Positions 22,174-32,122 of a DNA stretch of 38,181 bases are shown here, piece by piece; positions within the stretch are counted from its first letter, which is position 1, and each line of letters starts with the position of its first letter. The stretch comes from Sphingorhabdus sp. EL138 (GTDB taxonomy: Bacteria; Pseudomonadota; Alphaproteobacteria; Sphingomonadales; Sphingomonadaceae), in the NCBI RefSeq assembly GCF_945882965.1, contig NZ_CAMCWY010000023.1, forward strand, positions 1 through 38,181, given 5' to 3'. Made by a program: the position numbers and the translations under genes. The notes beneath the pieces were generated by a model, which saw nothing but the letters and a program-made list of their open reading frames with translations, did no database searches and had not been told where the DNA came from.

Positions 22174-23757
22174 TTATTGCAAGTCAGCCCGAACGAATTC
22201 GGCACATCTTTCCCCAATCATGATGCTCGGCGCATTGGTGTTCCCGGAAACAACACGCGGCATGATGCTGGCATCGGCCACATATAGCCCTTCTATGCCC
22301 CGATATTTCAGGCGCGGGTCAACAACATCATTGTCATTCGGCCCCATACGGCAGGTGCCAACGGGGTGGTAGACCGTGTCGGCGCGGCTGCGGATCAGGT
22401 CGTCCAATGCCGCGTCGTCATTGATATCAACCGGATGCCGGTTCTGGCCATTATAGGCGGCAAGCGCAGGCGCTTCGAATATACGATGCATCGCGCGCAC
22501 CCCGGCACGCAGTGTCGCCATGTCGCGGTCATCGCTTAAGAAGGCCGGGTCAATGACCGGGGCGACTTTGGCGTCCGATGACGACAAACGCACAGTTCCC
22601 CGGCTTTCAGGACGCAGAACGCAGGCATGGCAGCTAAAGCCGTGGCCCTTCACTGAGGAACGGCCATGGTCTTCCAACATGGCGGGCACGAAATGATATT
22701 GGATGTCGGGTGCTGGCAAGCTTGGGTCCGAACGCCAGAAGCCACCCGCCTCGGCAAAGCAGGTGGTCATGACGCCAGTGCGCTTGAAGCGATGTTCGAT
22801 AATGCCCTTGACCATCTTAAGCGTGCCGGTCAGCGAATCGCCGAAGAAATCATCCTTGGATTCGGTTTTGAAGCTGGAAACATAATCGATATGGTCTTGC
22901 AGGTCAGACCCAATCGCGGCCTTGTCATGGACAACGTCCACGCCAACACTGCGCAAATGTTCGGCCGGACCCATGCCCGACATCATCAGGATATGTGGTG
23001 AGCCAAATGCGCCTGCCGATAAAATAACGGCCCCGCGCGCTTTGATCGTCCGGCGTTTGCGGCCCTGACGGATGACGACGCCCGTCGCGCGGCCATTTTC
23101 GACGATGATCTTTTCGGTCAGTGCGCCAGTCAGCACCTCCATCCGGTCACGCGCAGGCTCAACATAAGCGCGCGCAGCGGTCCAGCGTTCGCCGCCCTTT
23201 TGCGTGACCTGATACAGGCCAAAGCCGTCCTGCGTCGGGCCGTTGAAGTCCGCATTTACGGGCAATTGCAATTCGGCAGCGGCTTCAACAAAGGCAAGGC
23301 TGCCCGCTTGCGGCCAGCGTTGATCGGACACCGAGAGCGGCCCGCCCGATCCGTGAAAAGCGTCTGCGCCGCGCTCATTATCTTCACAGCGTTTAAAATA
23401 GGGCAACACATCGTCATAGGACCAACCATCGCAGCCCAAGGCGGCCCAATTGTCATAGTCATATTTGTGGCCACGAATGTAGACCATCGCGTTGATTGCG
23501 CTGGATCCGCCAAGGCCCTTGCCGCGCGGTTGGTAACCCGTGCGGCCATTCAGGCCCTTTTGCGGGACGGTTTCATATTTATAATTAGACCCATTGCGGA
23601 TGAACGGCATGAAGCCGGGCGTCTTGATCAACATATTATTGTTGGTGCCGCCTGCCTCAATCAAGCAGACCTTATATTTGCCACCTTCGGACAGCCGTCC
23701 GGCGGCTGCGCTGCCTGCTGAACCACCGCCGATAACAATGATGTCGAATTCGTCCAT
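22174..23757 (-). CDS. GMC-family FAD oxidoreductase (choline/alcohol dehydrogenase type)
   Basis: The 527-residue flavoprotein oxidises an alcohol. The FAD site is DIIVIGGGSAGSAAAGRL (5-22) with EAGG near 36; GMC signature 1 is GKGLGGSSAINAMVYIRG and signature 2 is GAFGSPHILMMSGMGP. The active-site region is YHPVGTCRMG, and the C-terminus is GLYVADASIMPRVVSGNTNA then the conserved PSIMIGERCA. It resembles choline dehydrogenase and long-chain alcohol dehydrogenases; the substrate is unknown. The ATG at 23757 starts the conserved MDEFDIIVIGGG. It lies 42 bases upstream of the thrC start, and a sterol-desaturase-family gene precedes it on the same strand, so both may handle lipid alcohols. Confidence 0.9.
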   Translation of the reverse strand: MDEFDIIVIGGGSAGSAAAGRLSEGGKYKVCLIEAGGTNNNMLIKTPGFMPFIRNGSNYKYETVPQKGLNGRTGYQPRGKGLGGSSAINAMVYIRGHKYDYDNWAALGCDGWSYDDVLPYFKRCEDNERGADAFHGSGGPLSVSDQRWPQAGSLAFVEAAAELQLPVNADFNGPTQDGFGLYQVTQKGGERWTAARAYVEPARDRMEVLTGALTEKIIVENGRATGVVIRQGRKRRTIKARGAVILSAGAFGSPHILMMSGMGPAEHLRSVGVDVVHDKAAIGSDLQDHIDYVSSFKTESKDDFFGDSLTGTLKMVKGIIEHRFKRTGVMTTCFAEAGGFWRSDPSLPAPDIQYHFVPAMLEDHGRSSVKGHGFSCHACVLRPESRGTVRLSSSDAKVAPVIDPAFLSDDRDMATLRAGVRAMHRIFEAPALAAYNGQNRHPVDINDDAALDDLIRSRADTVYHPVGTCRMGPNDNDVVDPRLKYRGIEGLYVADASIMPRVVSGNTNAPSIMIGERCAEFVRADLQ

Positions 23758-23824
23758 ATTGCCTGCTCCCTCTTCATGCGTGGGTTTAAGCGGACGATTA
23801 ATTACTGGCAAGGGTGTAAATAGG

Positions 23825-24736
23825 CTAACTGTGCGCCGTCGGGTCGGCTGTGGCTTGCTGGCCCTTCAGCCATTGCGCACGAATGCTGTCCGATGTGTCC
23901 CGGCTGCCATCATGGCTCCAGCCCGGCGGACGCCACAGATACGAAAATTTATGCCGCCATGGCGCGGACCATAAGTCTTGGGCGATGCCGATCCATTCAT
24001 GAAACACGCTCCACAACAGGTTGAATGTGCCCAATTGCTTGACGATCCCATAGCGGATTTTTTCGCCTTCGACTTCCTCAGTAAAGGTCCCGAACATGCG
24101 GTCCCAGATGATGAAGGTCCCGCCGTAATTCTGGTCCAGATAACGCGGGTTGGTCGCATGGTGGACGCGGTGATGGCTTGGCGTGTTCATGACATATTCG
24201 ACCCAGCGCGGGAATTTGTAAATTGCCTCGGTGTGGATCCAGAACTGATAAATGAGATTGAACGCGCCGACGAACAACAGCATCGCGGGATGAAAACCCA
24301 AAAATGCCAGAGGTATGCGGAAGATAAAGCCAAGCGCGATAAAGCCAGTCCATGTTTGGCGCAAAGCCGTCGATAGATTGTAATGCTGGCTACTGTGATG
24401 GTTTACATGGCTTGCCCAGAACCAGCGGACGCGGTGCCCCGAACGATGCGCCCAATAATAGGCAAGATCATCAAGCACAAAACATAAGGGCCACGCCCAC
24501 CAGACCCAGCCGATATCGAAAAAGCGATTTTCGTATATCCACATGGCAAGGCTGAATACCAACGCGCCTGTCAATGCACCGGCCACAGTGCTGCCCGTGC
24601 CCAAGGCAAGCGATGTCAGCGTATCGCGCGGTTCATATTTCTCCGGCGCCCGCGCCCGCGCCCATAGCATTTCTGCAACGATCAGGATGATGAACGCCGG
24701 AACGGCATAATCAATTGGGCTGAACAATTCAGGCAT
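23825..24736 (-). CDS. Sterol desaturase / fatty acid hydroxylase family membrane protein
   Basis: The 303-residue integral membrane di-iron oxygenase has the histidine boxes HRSGHRVRWFWASH, HVNHHSSQHYN and HHRVHHATN (the HxxxH, HxxHH and HxxHH pattern). Hydrophobic helices occupy about 10-30, 45-70, 80-95 and 125-165. Family members hydroxylate or desaturate sterols, fatty acids, ceramides or carotenoids with O2. Which lipid is used here is unknown. Its start overlaps the end of an unknown membrane-anchored gene by eight bases, and a GMC oxidoreductase follows after 67 bases. Confidence 0.9.
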   Translation of the reverse strand: MPELFSPIDYAVPAFIILIVAEMLWARARAPEKYEPRDTLTSLALGTGSTVAGALTGALVFSLAMWIYENRFFDIGWVWWAWPLCFVLDDLAYYWAHRSGHRVRWFWASHVNHHSSQHYNLSTALRQTWTGFIALGFIFRIPLAFLGFHPAMLLFVGAFNLIYQFWIHTEAIYKFPRWVEYVMNTPSHHRVHHATNPRYLDQNYGGTFIIWDRMFGTFTEEVEGEKIRYGIVKQLGTFNLLWSVFHEWIGIAQDLWSAPWRHKFSYLWRPPGWSHDGSRDTSDSIRAQWLKGQQATADPTAHS

Positions 24737-25145
24737 ATGTACGTCCTATTTTCAAATGGCGCAGGCCAGCCGCCCAATGCGATGCTTCCGCGCCTAAATT
24801 AAGTGTCACCGAGCCAAAGCTTTTCTCGCCCGTGCCAACGATGAGGAATTTTTGGTCAAGGCGCGCCTCATTATGGTGGTCAAGTAACCGTCCGGCCCAT
24901 TGTACGCCATGCCGCCGCACCAAAAGATGCCGACCATCGGCGTCACGCATCAACGCGGCGATACCAGCCTTGTCGATGCCAATTTCGACGGGTTCGAACC
25001 CGCATACAGTCTCATGGGCAATTGCGCGCGCGTGTTCTTCGTTGCGTATGCGGACGTCGCCGCCGAGTTTCCAGATCCGCGCAAGCCAAGCGATGAACAA
25101 GATCGCGGCGATTGACCCCGCCAGCTTAAGCAATTCTGCTGTCAC
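24729..25145 (-). CDS. Unknown membrane-anchored protein coupled to the sterol-desaturase gene
   Basis: I do not recognise a named family. The 138-residue protein has one N-terminal membrane helix (LAGSIAAILFIAWLARIW, about 8-25) and a soluble part with beta-rich pattern (GIAALMRDADGRHLLVRRHG, then WAGRLLD). It starts with GTG overlapping the stop of the preceding gene as GTGA and overlaps the following sterol-desaturase gene by eight bases, so all three are made together. It may be an accessory protein of the membrane oxygenase; this is inference from gene order only. Confidence 0.7.
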   Translation of the reverse strand: MTAELLKLAGSIAAILFIAWLARIWKLGGDVRIRNEEHARAIAHETVCGFEPVEIGIDKAGIAALMRDADGRHLLVRRHGVQWAGRLLDHHNEARLDQKFLIVGTGEKSFGSVTLNLGAEASHWAAGLRHLKIGRTYA

Positions 25146-25573
25146 GAAGCCCGCCCGCGCAGCATATCCATCATTGCGGTCACAGGCGTTAAATCATAAC
25201 CGGCATCCGCGGCCTTTTCGGCCAACACGGCGGGATGTTCGCCTTTGGACGCCTGCGCCAATGCCCATAACAAAGTCGAGCGCGTGCCGGATCGGCAATA
25301 AGCCAGCACTTTACCGTCGGCATTGTCCAATGCATCGGCCATGGCGCTGACTTGCCATTCGGCAAAGCCTGCATGCGTCACCGGAATCGCCACATAATCC
25401 AACCCTGCGGCTCGCGCGGCGGTCTCAATGTCTGCACCGGAGGTTTGATCTGCGGATTCACCTTCTGGGCGGTTGTTGATGATCCGTGTTACGCCCGCTT
25501 GCGCGGCGTCCATGACGTTGCCGACGTCAATTTGCGGCGCTACCAAGATATGGTCTGTGAGTTGGCGAAACAT
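25142..25573 (-). CDS. TIGR01244-type (DUF442) phosphatase/sulfurtransferase-like protein
   Basis: The 143-residue protein matches the family named TIGR01244, a compact dual-specificity-phosphatase fold with a rhodanese-like active loop. Visible are the N-terminal LTDHILVAPQI, GVTRIINNRPEGE, and the catalytic loop AYCRSGTRST with Cys93. The loop has four residues between Cys and Arg, as in rhodaneses, rather than the five of true tyrosine phosphatases. Homologues occur as the N-terminal part of sulfide-detoxification proteins (Blh type). Here it stands alone upstream of, and overlapping, the membrane-anchored protein. Function uncertain. Confidence 0.85.
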   Translation of the reverse strand: MFRQLTDHILVAPQIDVGNVMDAAQAGVTRIINNRPEGESADQTSGADIETAARAAGLDYVAIPVTHAGFAEWQVSAMADALDNADGKVLAYCRSGTRSTLLWALAQASKGEHPAVLAEKAADAGYDLTPVTAMMDMLRGRAS

Positions 25574-25679
25574 CTGAAAAGTCCTGTAATAAAATCGCCA
25601 TGGCCGACGATATTCTATCCCTCATATTTTAATCCGCAATCGATGACAAGGAGGGGCAATGTAGCGATGTATTTCGGTC

Positions 25680-27446
25680 CTAAAATTGTGCGATTACCGA
25701 CAGAAATTCTGCGCCATAGGCCTCCAGCTTTCGGGCTCCGACGCCGCTGATCCGGCCCAAGGCGCGGATATCGGCAGGCCGGGTCAGCGCCATTTCGCGC
25801 AAGGTTGCATCGTGGAAAATGACATAAGGCGGCACGCCGACATTTTCGGCAAGTGCCCGGCGTTTGGCGCGCAATGCCTCAAATAACGGGTTACCAATGG
25901 GGTTGTCGGGGCGGCCTGCGCGGCGCGTGTTGCCGGGCTTTACCACAGCAATCTCAATCTTTTGATCGCCGCGCATGATCGCCCGTGCCTCGCCGCCAAG
26001 TTTCAGGCCGCCATGTTCGTTCGCGACCAACGCGCCGCGCGCTTGCAAGGCACGCGACAAGGGCTTCAGCATCGCGGCCTCGGTCCGGTTCACAATACCA
26101 AACACAGAAAGCTGGTCATGCCCAAATTGCGTAATTCGGTCGTCTTTATTCCCCACCAGGACCTTCTCCAAATGACCCATGCCGTATCGCTGACCCGTCC
26201 GATAGGCGGCGGACAGCAATTTGCGGGACAGCTCGGTCGCGTCGTGCACGTCGGGCGCATGCAAGCAATTGTCGCAATTGCCGCATGTTTCGACTGGGCT
26301 TTCGCCAAAGTGGCGCAGCAGCACCGCGCGGCGGCAACCGGGGGTTTCCACCAATTGCGACAATACGGCCACGCGCGCCAATTCCGCCTCACGCCGCTCC
26401 GGTGGTAACTCGGTCAAGCGCCCACGCGCGCGGGTAAAGTCGCCTGCGGACCACAGCATATGCGCGACCGCCGGGTCACCATCGCGCCCGGCCCGGCCGC
26501 TTTCCTGATAATAGGATTCGATGGATTTCGGCAGGCCAGCATGCACGACAAAGCGGACATCAGGCTTGTCGATACCCATGCCGAACGCGACCGTTGCGAC
26601 CATGACCATGTCTTCGGAGGACACAAATTCGGCTTGCGCACGGGCGCGCGTTTGTGGCTCCATACCTGCATGATAAAAAAGCGCCCTGCGGCCCGTCGCG
26701 GCGATCTGGGCGGCGATTTTTTCGGTGCGGTCGCGGGTTTGGGCGTAGACGATGCCTGCACCCTGCAACCCCTTTACCAAGGACGCGATCCCGCTATTTG
26801 GCGCGGCCTCAGCGATGTAGCGGATGTTGGGGCGGTCAAAACCCGCCACCATGACGCCATCTTTGGCTATGCCCAATTGTTCGGCAATATCGTCGCGTGT
26901 GTGTGTGTCGGCGGTGGCGGTCAGCGCAAGGCGCGGCACATGGGCAAAGTCATCCAGCAATGGCCGTAACAAACGATAATCGGGCCGGAAATCATGGCCC
27001 CATTCGGACACGCAATGCGCCTCATCAATCGCAAAGAGGGATATTTTTGTTTCGCGTAGCAGGCTGCGAAATTCCTGCCCCGATGCGCGCTCCGGCGCGA
27101 CATATAATAGGTCAAGCTCGCCCGCGCGGAACCGTGATATGGTTTCGGCGCGATTGTCGTCGGCGGACGTCAATGTCGCGGCGCGAATACCCACGGCATC
27201 GGCCGCGCGCATTTGGTCATGCATGAGCGCGATCAGCGGCGATATGACGATGCAAGTGCCATCCATGATCACAGCAGGCAGTTGATAGCAAAGCGACTTG
27301 CCCGCGCCCGTTGGCATGATCGCAAGCGTCCGCTGACCAGCCAAAACGCGCGTAACCACCTGTTCCTGCTGCCCGCGAAAGCCAGCGAAGCCGAACAAGC
27401 GATGCAAAACATCGGCTGGCGTAGGGGAGGGAGCGACGGAGGCCAT
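25680..27446 (-). CDS. recQ: ATP-dependent DNA helicase RecQ
   Basis: The 588-residue protein is a 3'-5' DNA helicase of recombination repair. It has [15 protein letters not shown] (Walker A, 44-58), [18 protein letters not shown] (DEAH, 140-157), [13 protein letters not shown] (motif VI), the zinc-binding region [11 protein letters not shown], a winged-helix part, and a C-terminal HRDC domain (about 510-588, [20 protein letters not shown]). Length and domain order are those of full RecQ. It is preceded by an ABC exporter gene on the same strand and followed after about 105 bases by the TIGR01244 gene. Confidence 0.96.
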   Translation of the reverse strand: MASVAPSPTPADVLHRLFGFAGFRGQQEQVVTRVLAGQRTLAIMPTGAGKSLCYQLPAVIMDGTCIVISPLIALMHDQMRAADAVGIRAATLTSADDNRAETISRFRAGELDLLYVAPERASGQEFRSLLRETKISLFAIDEAHCVSEWGHDFRPDYRLLRPLLDDFAHVPRLALTATADTHTRDDIAEQLGIAKDGVMVAGFDRPNIRYIAEAAPNSGIASLVKGLQGAGIVYAQTRDRTEKIAAQIAATGRRALFYHAGMEPQTRARAQAEFVSSEDMVMVATVAFGMGIDKPDVRFVVHAGLPKSIESYYQESGRAGRDGDPAVAHMLWSAGDFTRARGRLTELPPERREAELARVAVLSQLVETPGCRRAVLLRHFGESPVETCGNCDNCLHAPDVHDATELSRKLLSAAYRTGQRYGMGHLEKVLVGNKDDRITQFGHDQLSVFGIVNRTEAAMLKPLSRALQARGALVANEHGGLKLGGEARAIMRGDQKIEIAVVKPGNTRRAGRPDNPIGNPLFEALRAKRRALAENVGVPPYVIFHDATLREMALTRPADIRALGRISGVGARKLEAYGAEFLSVIAQF

Positions 27447-27517
27447 GCGAAAGCCCTAGCGTGACCGAACTGCCAATGACAGAGCCCACATGCGTTTGTT
27501 GCAGATAGCGCGTGATT

Positions 27518-29329
27518 TTACGCGGCAGGAACAGCCTCTTCTTCAGCTTCGGTTTGTTGGCGTGCCCACATGTCGGCATATAGACCATTTTTGCGCAGCA
27601 ATTGCATATGCGTTCCCTTCTCCGCCACGCGCCCCGCCTCTAGCACAATGATCTGATCTGCGTTCACGACGGTCGACAGCCGATGCGCGATGATGATTGT
27701 GGTGCGGCGTTCCGAAATACGTTCCAGCGTTGCTTGAATTTCCGACTCGGTGCGGCTGTCCAAGGCGCTGGTGGCTTCATCAAGGATCAAAACCGGCGGA
27801 TTTTTCAACAATGTGCGGGCAATTGCCACGCGCTGCTTTTCACCACCGGATAGCTTTAACCCACGCTCGCCAACCTTGGCGGCATATTGGTCGGGCAGTG
27901 ATTCGATGAAGCCTTGAATCGATGCGCCGCGCGCGGCCTCTTCGATTTCCGCTTGATTGGAACCTTCGCGACCATAGCCTATATTATAGCCGATGGTGTC
28001 GTTGAACAAAACGGTATCCTGCGGAACGATGCCGATGGAACTGCGCAGGCTGGACTGCGTAACGTCACGTACATCCTGCCCATCGATCATTATGCGCCCG
28101 CCGGTAATATCGTAAAAACGATAGAGCAAACGCGCGATGGTCGACTTGCCCGCGCCCGATGGGCCAACCACGGCGAGCGTATGGCCGGGTTTTATGTCGA
28201 AGCTGACGCCGTTTAATATTTGCCGCTCCGCGTCATACGCGAAATACACATCGTCAAACACCACCGCTCCGCCATGGATTGCTAGCGCGGGCGCATTCGG
28301 TTTGTCGGTGATTTCGGCGGGCGTATCGATAAGCGCAAACATCGCGGCCATATCGGTCAAGCCTTGGCGTATGGTGCGATACACCATGCCCAACATGTCC
28401 AATGGCCGGAAAAGCTGTGCCAGCAAGGTATTCACCGTCACCACGTCGCCTGTGGTAAATTGCCCGCGTGACCAGCCCCAAACGACATAGCCCATGGCCC
28501 CAGCCATCATCAGGTTGGTGATCAGCGATTGGCCAATGTTCAGCGCGGCGAGCGAGTTTTCAGATTTGACGGCGGCATTGGCGTAATGATGCACCACCTC
28601 CGCATAGCGGCGGGTCTCGCGCTTTTCTGCGTTGAAATATTTGACCGTTTCATAGTTTAGGAGGCTGTCGACGGACTTGGCAACGGTCTGCGTGTCGAGC
28701 TCGTTCATTTCCTCGCGCAATTTGTTGCGCCAGTTGGTGATTAGGGTGGTGTAAACAATGTAGCTGACGACCATGATCAGCGTGGCAATGACCATGCCCC
28801 AGCCAAATGAAATCTTGAAATAAACGGAGACTAAAAACAGCTCAAGCAAGGTCGGCGCGATGTTGAACAAGAGGAAATAGAGCATGATGTCGATGCTCTT
28901 GGTCCCGCGTTCAATCACCTTGGTAACCGCGCCTGTCCGCCGGTTCATGTGGAAACGCATCGACAGGTTATGCAAATGGCTGAAGACATTTTCGGCCAGA
29001 CGCCGCGTCGCATCTTGCCCGACACGTTCAAAGACGATGTTGCGCAAATTGTCGAATAATACCCCGCCAAAACGCGCACCAGCATAAGCCGCGACCAAGG
29101 CGATGGCGATGGCGACGCTGGCTTCCATGCCCGGCACCATGCGGTCGATGGCCTGGCCATAGAGCCACGCCATGCTGAGCTGAATGAGTTTTGAGACAAC
29201 CACCAGCAGCAAGGCAAAGACAATGCGGGCGCGCAAACCAGCTTCATTCTTCGGCCATAAATAGGGCAAGAATCGCCGCATGACGGCGAAATCGGGCTTG
29301 GCATCGTTGGTGGGAGCTAATGGTGGCAC
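27518..29329 (-). CDS. ABC exporter of the Atm1/HMT1 type (permease fused to ATPase)
   Basis: The 603-residue protein is an ABC half-transporter. The six-helix membrane part covers about 30-330 and contains LLNYETVKYFNAE, the signature of the mitochondrial Atm1 group. The ATPase part has Walker A GPSGAGKST (389-397), Q-loop Gln437, signature LSGGEKQRVAIA (493-504) and Walker B LILDEA (514-519). Alphaproteobacterial Atm1 homologues export glutathione-linked compounds, including metal conjugates, across the inner membrane. The start at 29329 gives a cytoplasmic N-terminal stretch of about 30 residues. It ends 71 bases before recQ. Confidence 0.93.
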   Translation of the reverse strand: MPPLAPTNDAKPDFAVMRRFLPYLWPKNEAGLRARIVFALLLVVVSKLIQLSMAWLYGQAIDRMVPGMEASVAIAIALVAAYAGARFGGVLFDNLRNIVFERVGQDATRRLAENVFSHLHNLSMRFHMNRRTGAVTKVIERGTKSIDIMLYFLLFNIAPTLLELFLVSVYFKISFGWGMVIATLIMVVSYIVYTTLITNWRNKLREEMNELDTQTVAKSVDSLLNYETVKYFNAEKRETRRYAEVVHHYANAAVKSENSLAALNIGQSLITNLMMAGAMGYVVWGWSRGQFTTGDVVTVNTLLAQLFRPLDMLGMVYRTIRQGLTDMAAMFALIDTPAEITDKPNAPALAIHGGAVVFDDVYFAYDAERQILNGVSFDIKPGHTLAVVGPSGAGKSTIARLLYRFYDITGGRIMIDGQDVRDVTQSSLRSSIGIVPQDTVLFNDTIGYNIGYGREGSNQAEIEEAARGASIQGFIESLPDQYAAKVGERGLKLSGGEKQRVAIARTLLKNPPVLILDEATSALDSRTESEIQATLERISERRTTIIIAHRLSTVVNADQIIVLEAGRVAEKGTHMQLLRKNGLYADMWARQQTEAEEEAVPAA

Positions 29330-29370
29330 AGGGGCCGTATAATTATATTAGCGCAAAGCACAAAGGCCCA

Positions 29371-29640
29371 TCATGCCTTGTTCGACAACAATATCCATGT
29401 CGCAACGCCGTTTACGGCGGTGTAGGCGGCGTAGAGGAGCGATACCGCCAAGGAGTCTGCATTGGCCAACCACATGGCGCCGATGAGTAAGGCCAGTTCA
29501 ATGGCATAGCTTCCATAAGGACCGAAATGCCGGCCGAAATAAAGCTTAGTCTCTTCAACAAAAGGATGCCCAGATTCCGCCACCGCTTTGTGCATACAAA
29601 AATTGGCGACGCCTAATATAAAGCAGACGGTCAGCAACAT
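29371..29640 (-). CDS. Small three-helix membrane protein, unknown
   Basis: The 89-residue protein has three hydrophobic helices: LTVCFILGVANFCM, the stretch YAIELALLIGAMWLA and LLYAAYTAVNGVATWILL. The order helix, amphipathic loop with Phe-Gly-Arg-His-Phe-Gly, helix, helix is unfamiliar to me by name, but similar short proteins occur in sphingomonads. The ATG at 29640 avoids most overlap with the AI-2E gene; an alternative ATG at 29682 would overlap its end by 32 bases. Neither has a good ribosome site. It follows the AI-2E gene on the same strand. Confidence 0.6.
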   Translation of the reverse strand: MLLTVCFILGVANFCMHKAVAESGHPFVEETKLYFGRHFGPYGSYAIELALLIGAMWLANADSLAVSLLYAAYTAVNGVATWILLSNKA

Positions 29641-29650
29641 AGGGTTTGGG

Positions 29651-30778
29651 TCACGGCCCTTCGCGGATGCCACGCGCTTCATTGCGTACGGATTGTCGCT
29701 CCAACGCGACCTTGATCATCGCGATGATCGGGTCGGCCAATGCAAGTCCCAAAATGCCGAATAAAGCGCCGAAAAGAATCTGCGCGCCGAGCACTAAAGC
29801 AGGTGCCAAATCGACCGCACGTTTTGCGACCATCGGGACGATCAAATACCCGTCTACCGTCTGCACAACGAAATACACGAAAACGGCGTAGAGCCCGACA
29901 TCAACCCCGGCAGAAAATCCAACGAGGATAATAAGCGCGCCCGATACAATGGCGCCGATGTTCGGCAAGAATGCCAGCAGGCCAGTGAGCACACCCAGCA
30001 GCGCCGCCATTGGCACGCCGCCCACGCTAAGTAACGCCCATGTGCCAACGCCTTCAACCACCATGCCAAGCAGGCGACCCGCCATCAGGCGGCGCAGGAC
30101 GCTGCCCATTTTTTCGGCGGCGACATAAAAATGCGCGCGCTCTGCCAAAGGCAACATCCACGCGACACCGCGTTCATATAAGCGGGGCTCGATTGCGATA
30201 AAGATGCCGAGAACCAGCATCATCGCAAGGTTTGTGACCGCGCCCAAAACGGACGATACTGCTTCAGTAACGCGGCCAACGGAGCTTAAAATCTGCGAAC
30301 CAAGGCTTTTTACATCCTCAGCAGAAATGTTGAACCCTGCCGCTTCAATGCGATTGCCTATTATTTCAATTTGGCTTTCGACAATGGCCTGAAGGCTTGC
30401 GGCTTGCGCGGCGAGTTCAGAACCTGTGAAGACAAACGTCCAATAAACAAAACCAAACACCGCCAGCACGACAATGGTCAGGCGGAAGCCGCGCGGGATG
30501 GGCAGCACTCGGCCAAGAAGCCGCGCGCCGCCGTCGAACATCGCGGCAAGAACGATGCCGCCAATGATGAGAAGAATGGGCTGCGCAAGCCAGATGAAGG
30601 CAACAACGAGGCTGGCCATGCCAATCCATACCGCAGCGCGCTTTATCTCCGAACGAATGATGGGGTCGTAAAGCTCGGTTGGGCCTACCTCTTCACGAAA
30701 GCTGTCGTTTGCCTGCACGGCAGGCTTTTTGCGCGTCCGGCGCGGCTTGCTTTGCGCAAGAGGAGCGGCGTCACTCAC
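29651..30778 (-). CDS. AI-2E family transporter
   Basis: The 375-residue membrane protein belongs to the PerM/AI-2E exporter family. It has a cytoplasmic charged start (KPRRTRKKPA), helices near 65-110 (IGMASLVVAFIWLAQPILLI), a large central soluble segment (AQAASLQAIVESQIEI ... LGSQILSSVGRVTEAVSS) and a C-terminal helix group ending FGILGLALADPIIAM. Members move quorum-signal, ions or other small solutes; the substrate is unknown. The start is GTG at 30778, chosen because it overlaps the lepB stop as a coupled pair and gives the family's usual length; the frame reads upstream to 30988 inside lepB without homology. Confidence 0.85.
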   Translation of the reverse strand: MSDAAPLAQSKPRRTRKKPAVQANDSFREEVGPTELYDPIIRSEIKRAAVWIGMASLVVAFIWLAQPILLIIGGIVLAAMFDGGARLLGRVLPIPRGFRLTIVVLAVFGFVYWTFVFTGSELAAQAASLQAIVESQIEIIGNRIEAAGFNISAEDVKSLGSQILSSVGRVTEAVSSVLGAVTNLAMMLVLGIFIAIEPRLYERGVAWMLPLAERAHFYVAAEKMGSVLRRLMAGRLLGMVVEGVGTWALLSVGGVPMAALLGVLTGLLAFLPNIGAIVSGALIILVGFSAGVDVGLYAVFVYFVVQTVDGYLIVPMVAKRAVDLAPALVLGAQILFGALFGILGLALADPIIAMIKVALERQSVRNEARGIREGP

Positions 30779-31715
30779 CTTGGCCGACCTTTTTAGGACG
30801 CAAGCTGTCGCCAGCGCGATCACCGCGTAGGGAGCTGACCCAGCTTGCAGGATTAAGGCCAGTGCTGCCATCAACTGAGAATGTGATAATTTCCGCGCGG
30901 CCGCCGATGCGATCCCATGATACAGGACCACCAAGGCCGCCAAACTCTGCCGCCACGCGGCTGTCGGAGCTGTTATCGCGGTTATCACCCATCAGGAAAA
31001 CATGACCAGCAGGAACCTTCACAGGCCCCATGTCATCGGTATCGCGCCGACGCGCGTCAATCGTATCATATTGCACGCCGTTGGGCAGGGTTTCGCGAAT
31101 AATTGGTAAATGGCAACTGAGCGCACCATCATCGCCGCGCGTCAGTGCGCCCGGAAAGTCATAATCATTGCACGGGTTGTTGGCATCGACCGGTAAGATG
31201 AGGCTTGGCTGGGTTTCCTGCTTCACGGGTTTGCCATTGAGGAAAATCTGCCCTGCGCGCAGTTCGATGGTGTCACCGGGCAAGGCGACGACGCGCTTGA
31301 TCCAATCCTGATATTTGCCCTTTGGCGTCACTATTACAATGTCGCCACGTTCGGGCAATTTGCCCCAGACGCGCGTGTTGCTTTCCGGCAAAGGCACGGC
31401 CAAGGTGTCCACCTCTTCGCGCAACACCAGCCAGCGGAATATCGCCACAGGATTCGGTATCGTCGGCGACACATGGCTCCATCCATAAGGATATTTGCTG
31501 ACGAACAGGCGGTCACCCACCAGCAAGGTCGGCATCATCGAAATAGACGGAATGTAAAAGGGTTTTGCAATGAAGCTGTGGAACGCAAGCACGGCGAGCA
31601 GAAGCCAAAACATGCCTTTAAATTCGGCCCAAGCCGCTGCCGCCCAGCCCTTTTTTTCAGGGACTGGCGTGGGCGGTGTTGCCTCGGCATTGTTGTCGGT
31701 GGTCAAACTGGTCAT
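30771..31715 (-). CDS. lepB: Signal peptidase I
   Basis: The 314-residue inner-membrane protease removes signal peptides from exported proteins. One membrane helix ([17 protein letters not shown], 34-50) precedes the catalytic Ser59 in [10 protein letters not shown] and Lys140 in [12 protein letters not shown]; box E is [17 protein letters not shown]. The ATG at 31715 overlaps the acpS stop (ATGA) and excludes 16 upstream residues read in frame from 31763. It is the last of the pyrE-pdxJ-acpS-lepB overlap chain, continued by the AI-2E gene. Confidence 0.96.
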   Translation of the reverse strand: MTSLTTDNNAEATPPTPVPEKKGWAAAAWAEFKGMFWLLLAVLAFHSFIAKPFYIPSISMMPTLLVGDRLFVSKYPYGWSHVSPTIPNPVAIFRWLVLREEVDTLAVPLPESNTRVWGKLPERGDIVIVTPKGKYQDWIKRVVALPGDTIELRAGQIFLNGKPVKQETQPSLILPVDANNPCNDYDFPGALTRGDDGALSCHLPIIRETLPNGVQYDTIDARRRDTDDMGPVKVPAGHVFLMGDNRDNSSDSRVAAEFGGLGGPVSWDRIGGRAEIITFSVDGSTGLNPASWVSSLRGDRAGDSLRPKKVGQGE

Positions 31716-32122
31716 GCCTTTTGCGATCTCAACGCTTCTATAATGACAAATGCCTGTGCCCACGGGTGGTCATCCGTCAGCGTCAAATGAATATGTGCCT
31801 CATAACCCGAAGGAATCATTGCGTCTAGCCGCGCTTTTGCGCCGCCCGTCAGGGACAGGGTTGGCGCACCTGTGGGCGCATTGACGACGCCAATGTCCTT
31901 CATAAATACGCCATGTTTGAAACCGGTTCCCACGGCCTTTGAAAAGGCTTCCTTGGCGGCAAAGCGCTTTGCATAGGTTCCCGCTTTGGTAAATGGGCGC
32001 GTGGCTGCCTTGGCACGTTCCACGTCAGTGAAAACACGATTTTCAAATCGCGCGCCAAATCGCGAAATCGATTTGGCGATGCGTTCGATGTTACACAGGT
32101 CAGAGCCAAGCCCGATGATCAC
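31712..32122 (-). CDS. acpS: Holo-[acyl-carrier-protein] synthase
   Basis: The 136-residue enzyme moves 4'-phosphopantetheine from coenzyme A to acyl carrier protein. Metal and cofactor residues are Asp8 in [14 protein letters not shown] and Glu58 in [15 protein letters not shown]. It starts with GTG overlapping the pdxJ stop as GTGA, and its own stop overlaps lepB. Length is typical. Confidence 0.95.
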   Translation of the reverse strand: MIIGLGSDLCNIERIAKSISRFGARFENRVFTDVERAKAATRPFTKAGTYAKRFAAKEAFSKAVGTGFKHGVFMKDIGVVNAPTGAPTLSLTGGAKARLDAMIPSGYEAHIHLTLTDDHPWAQAFVIIEALRSQKA

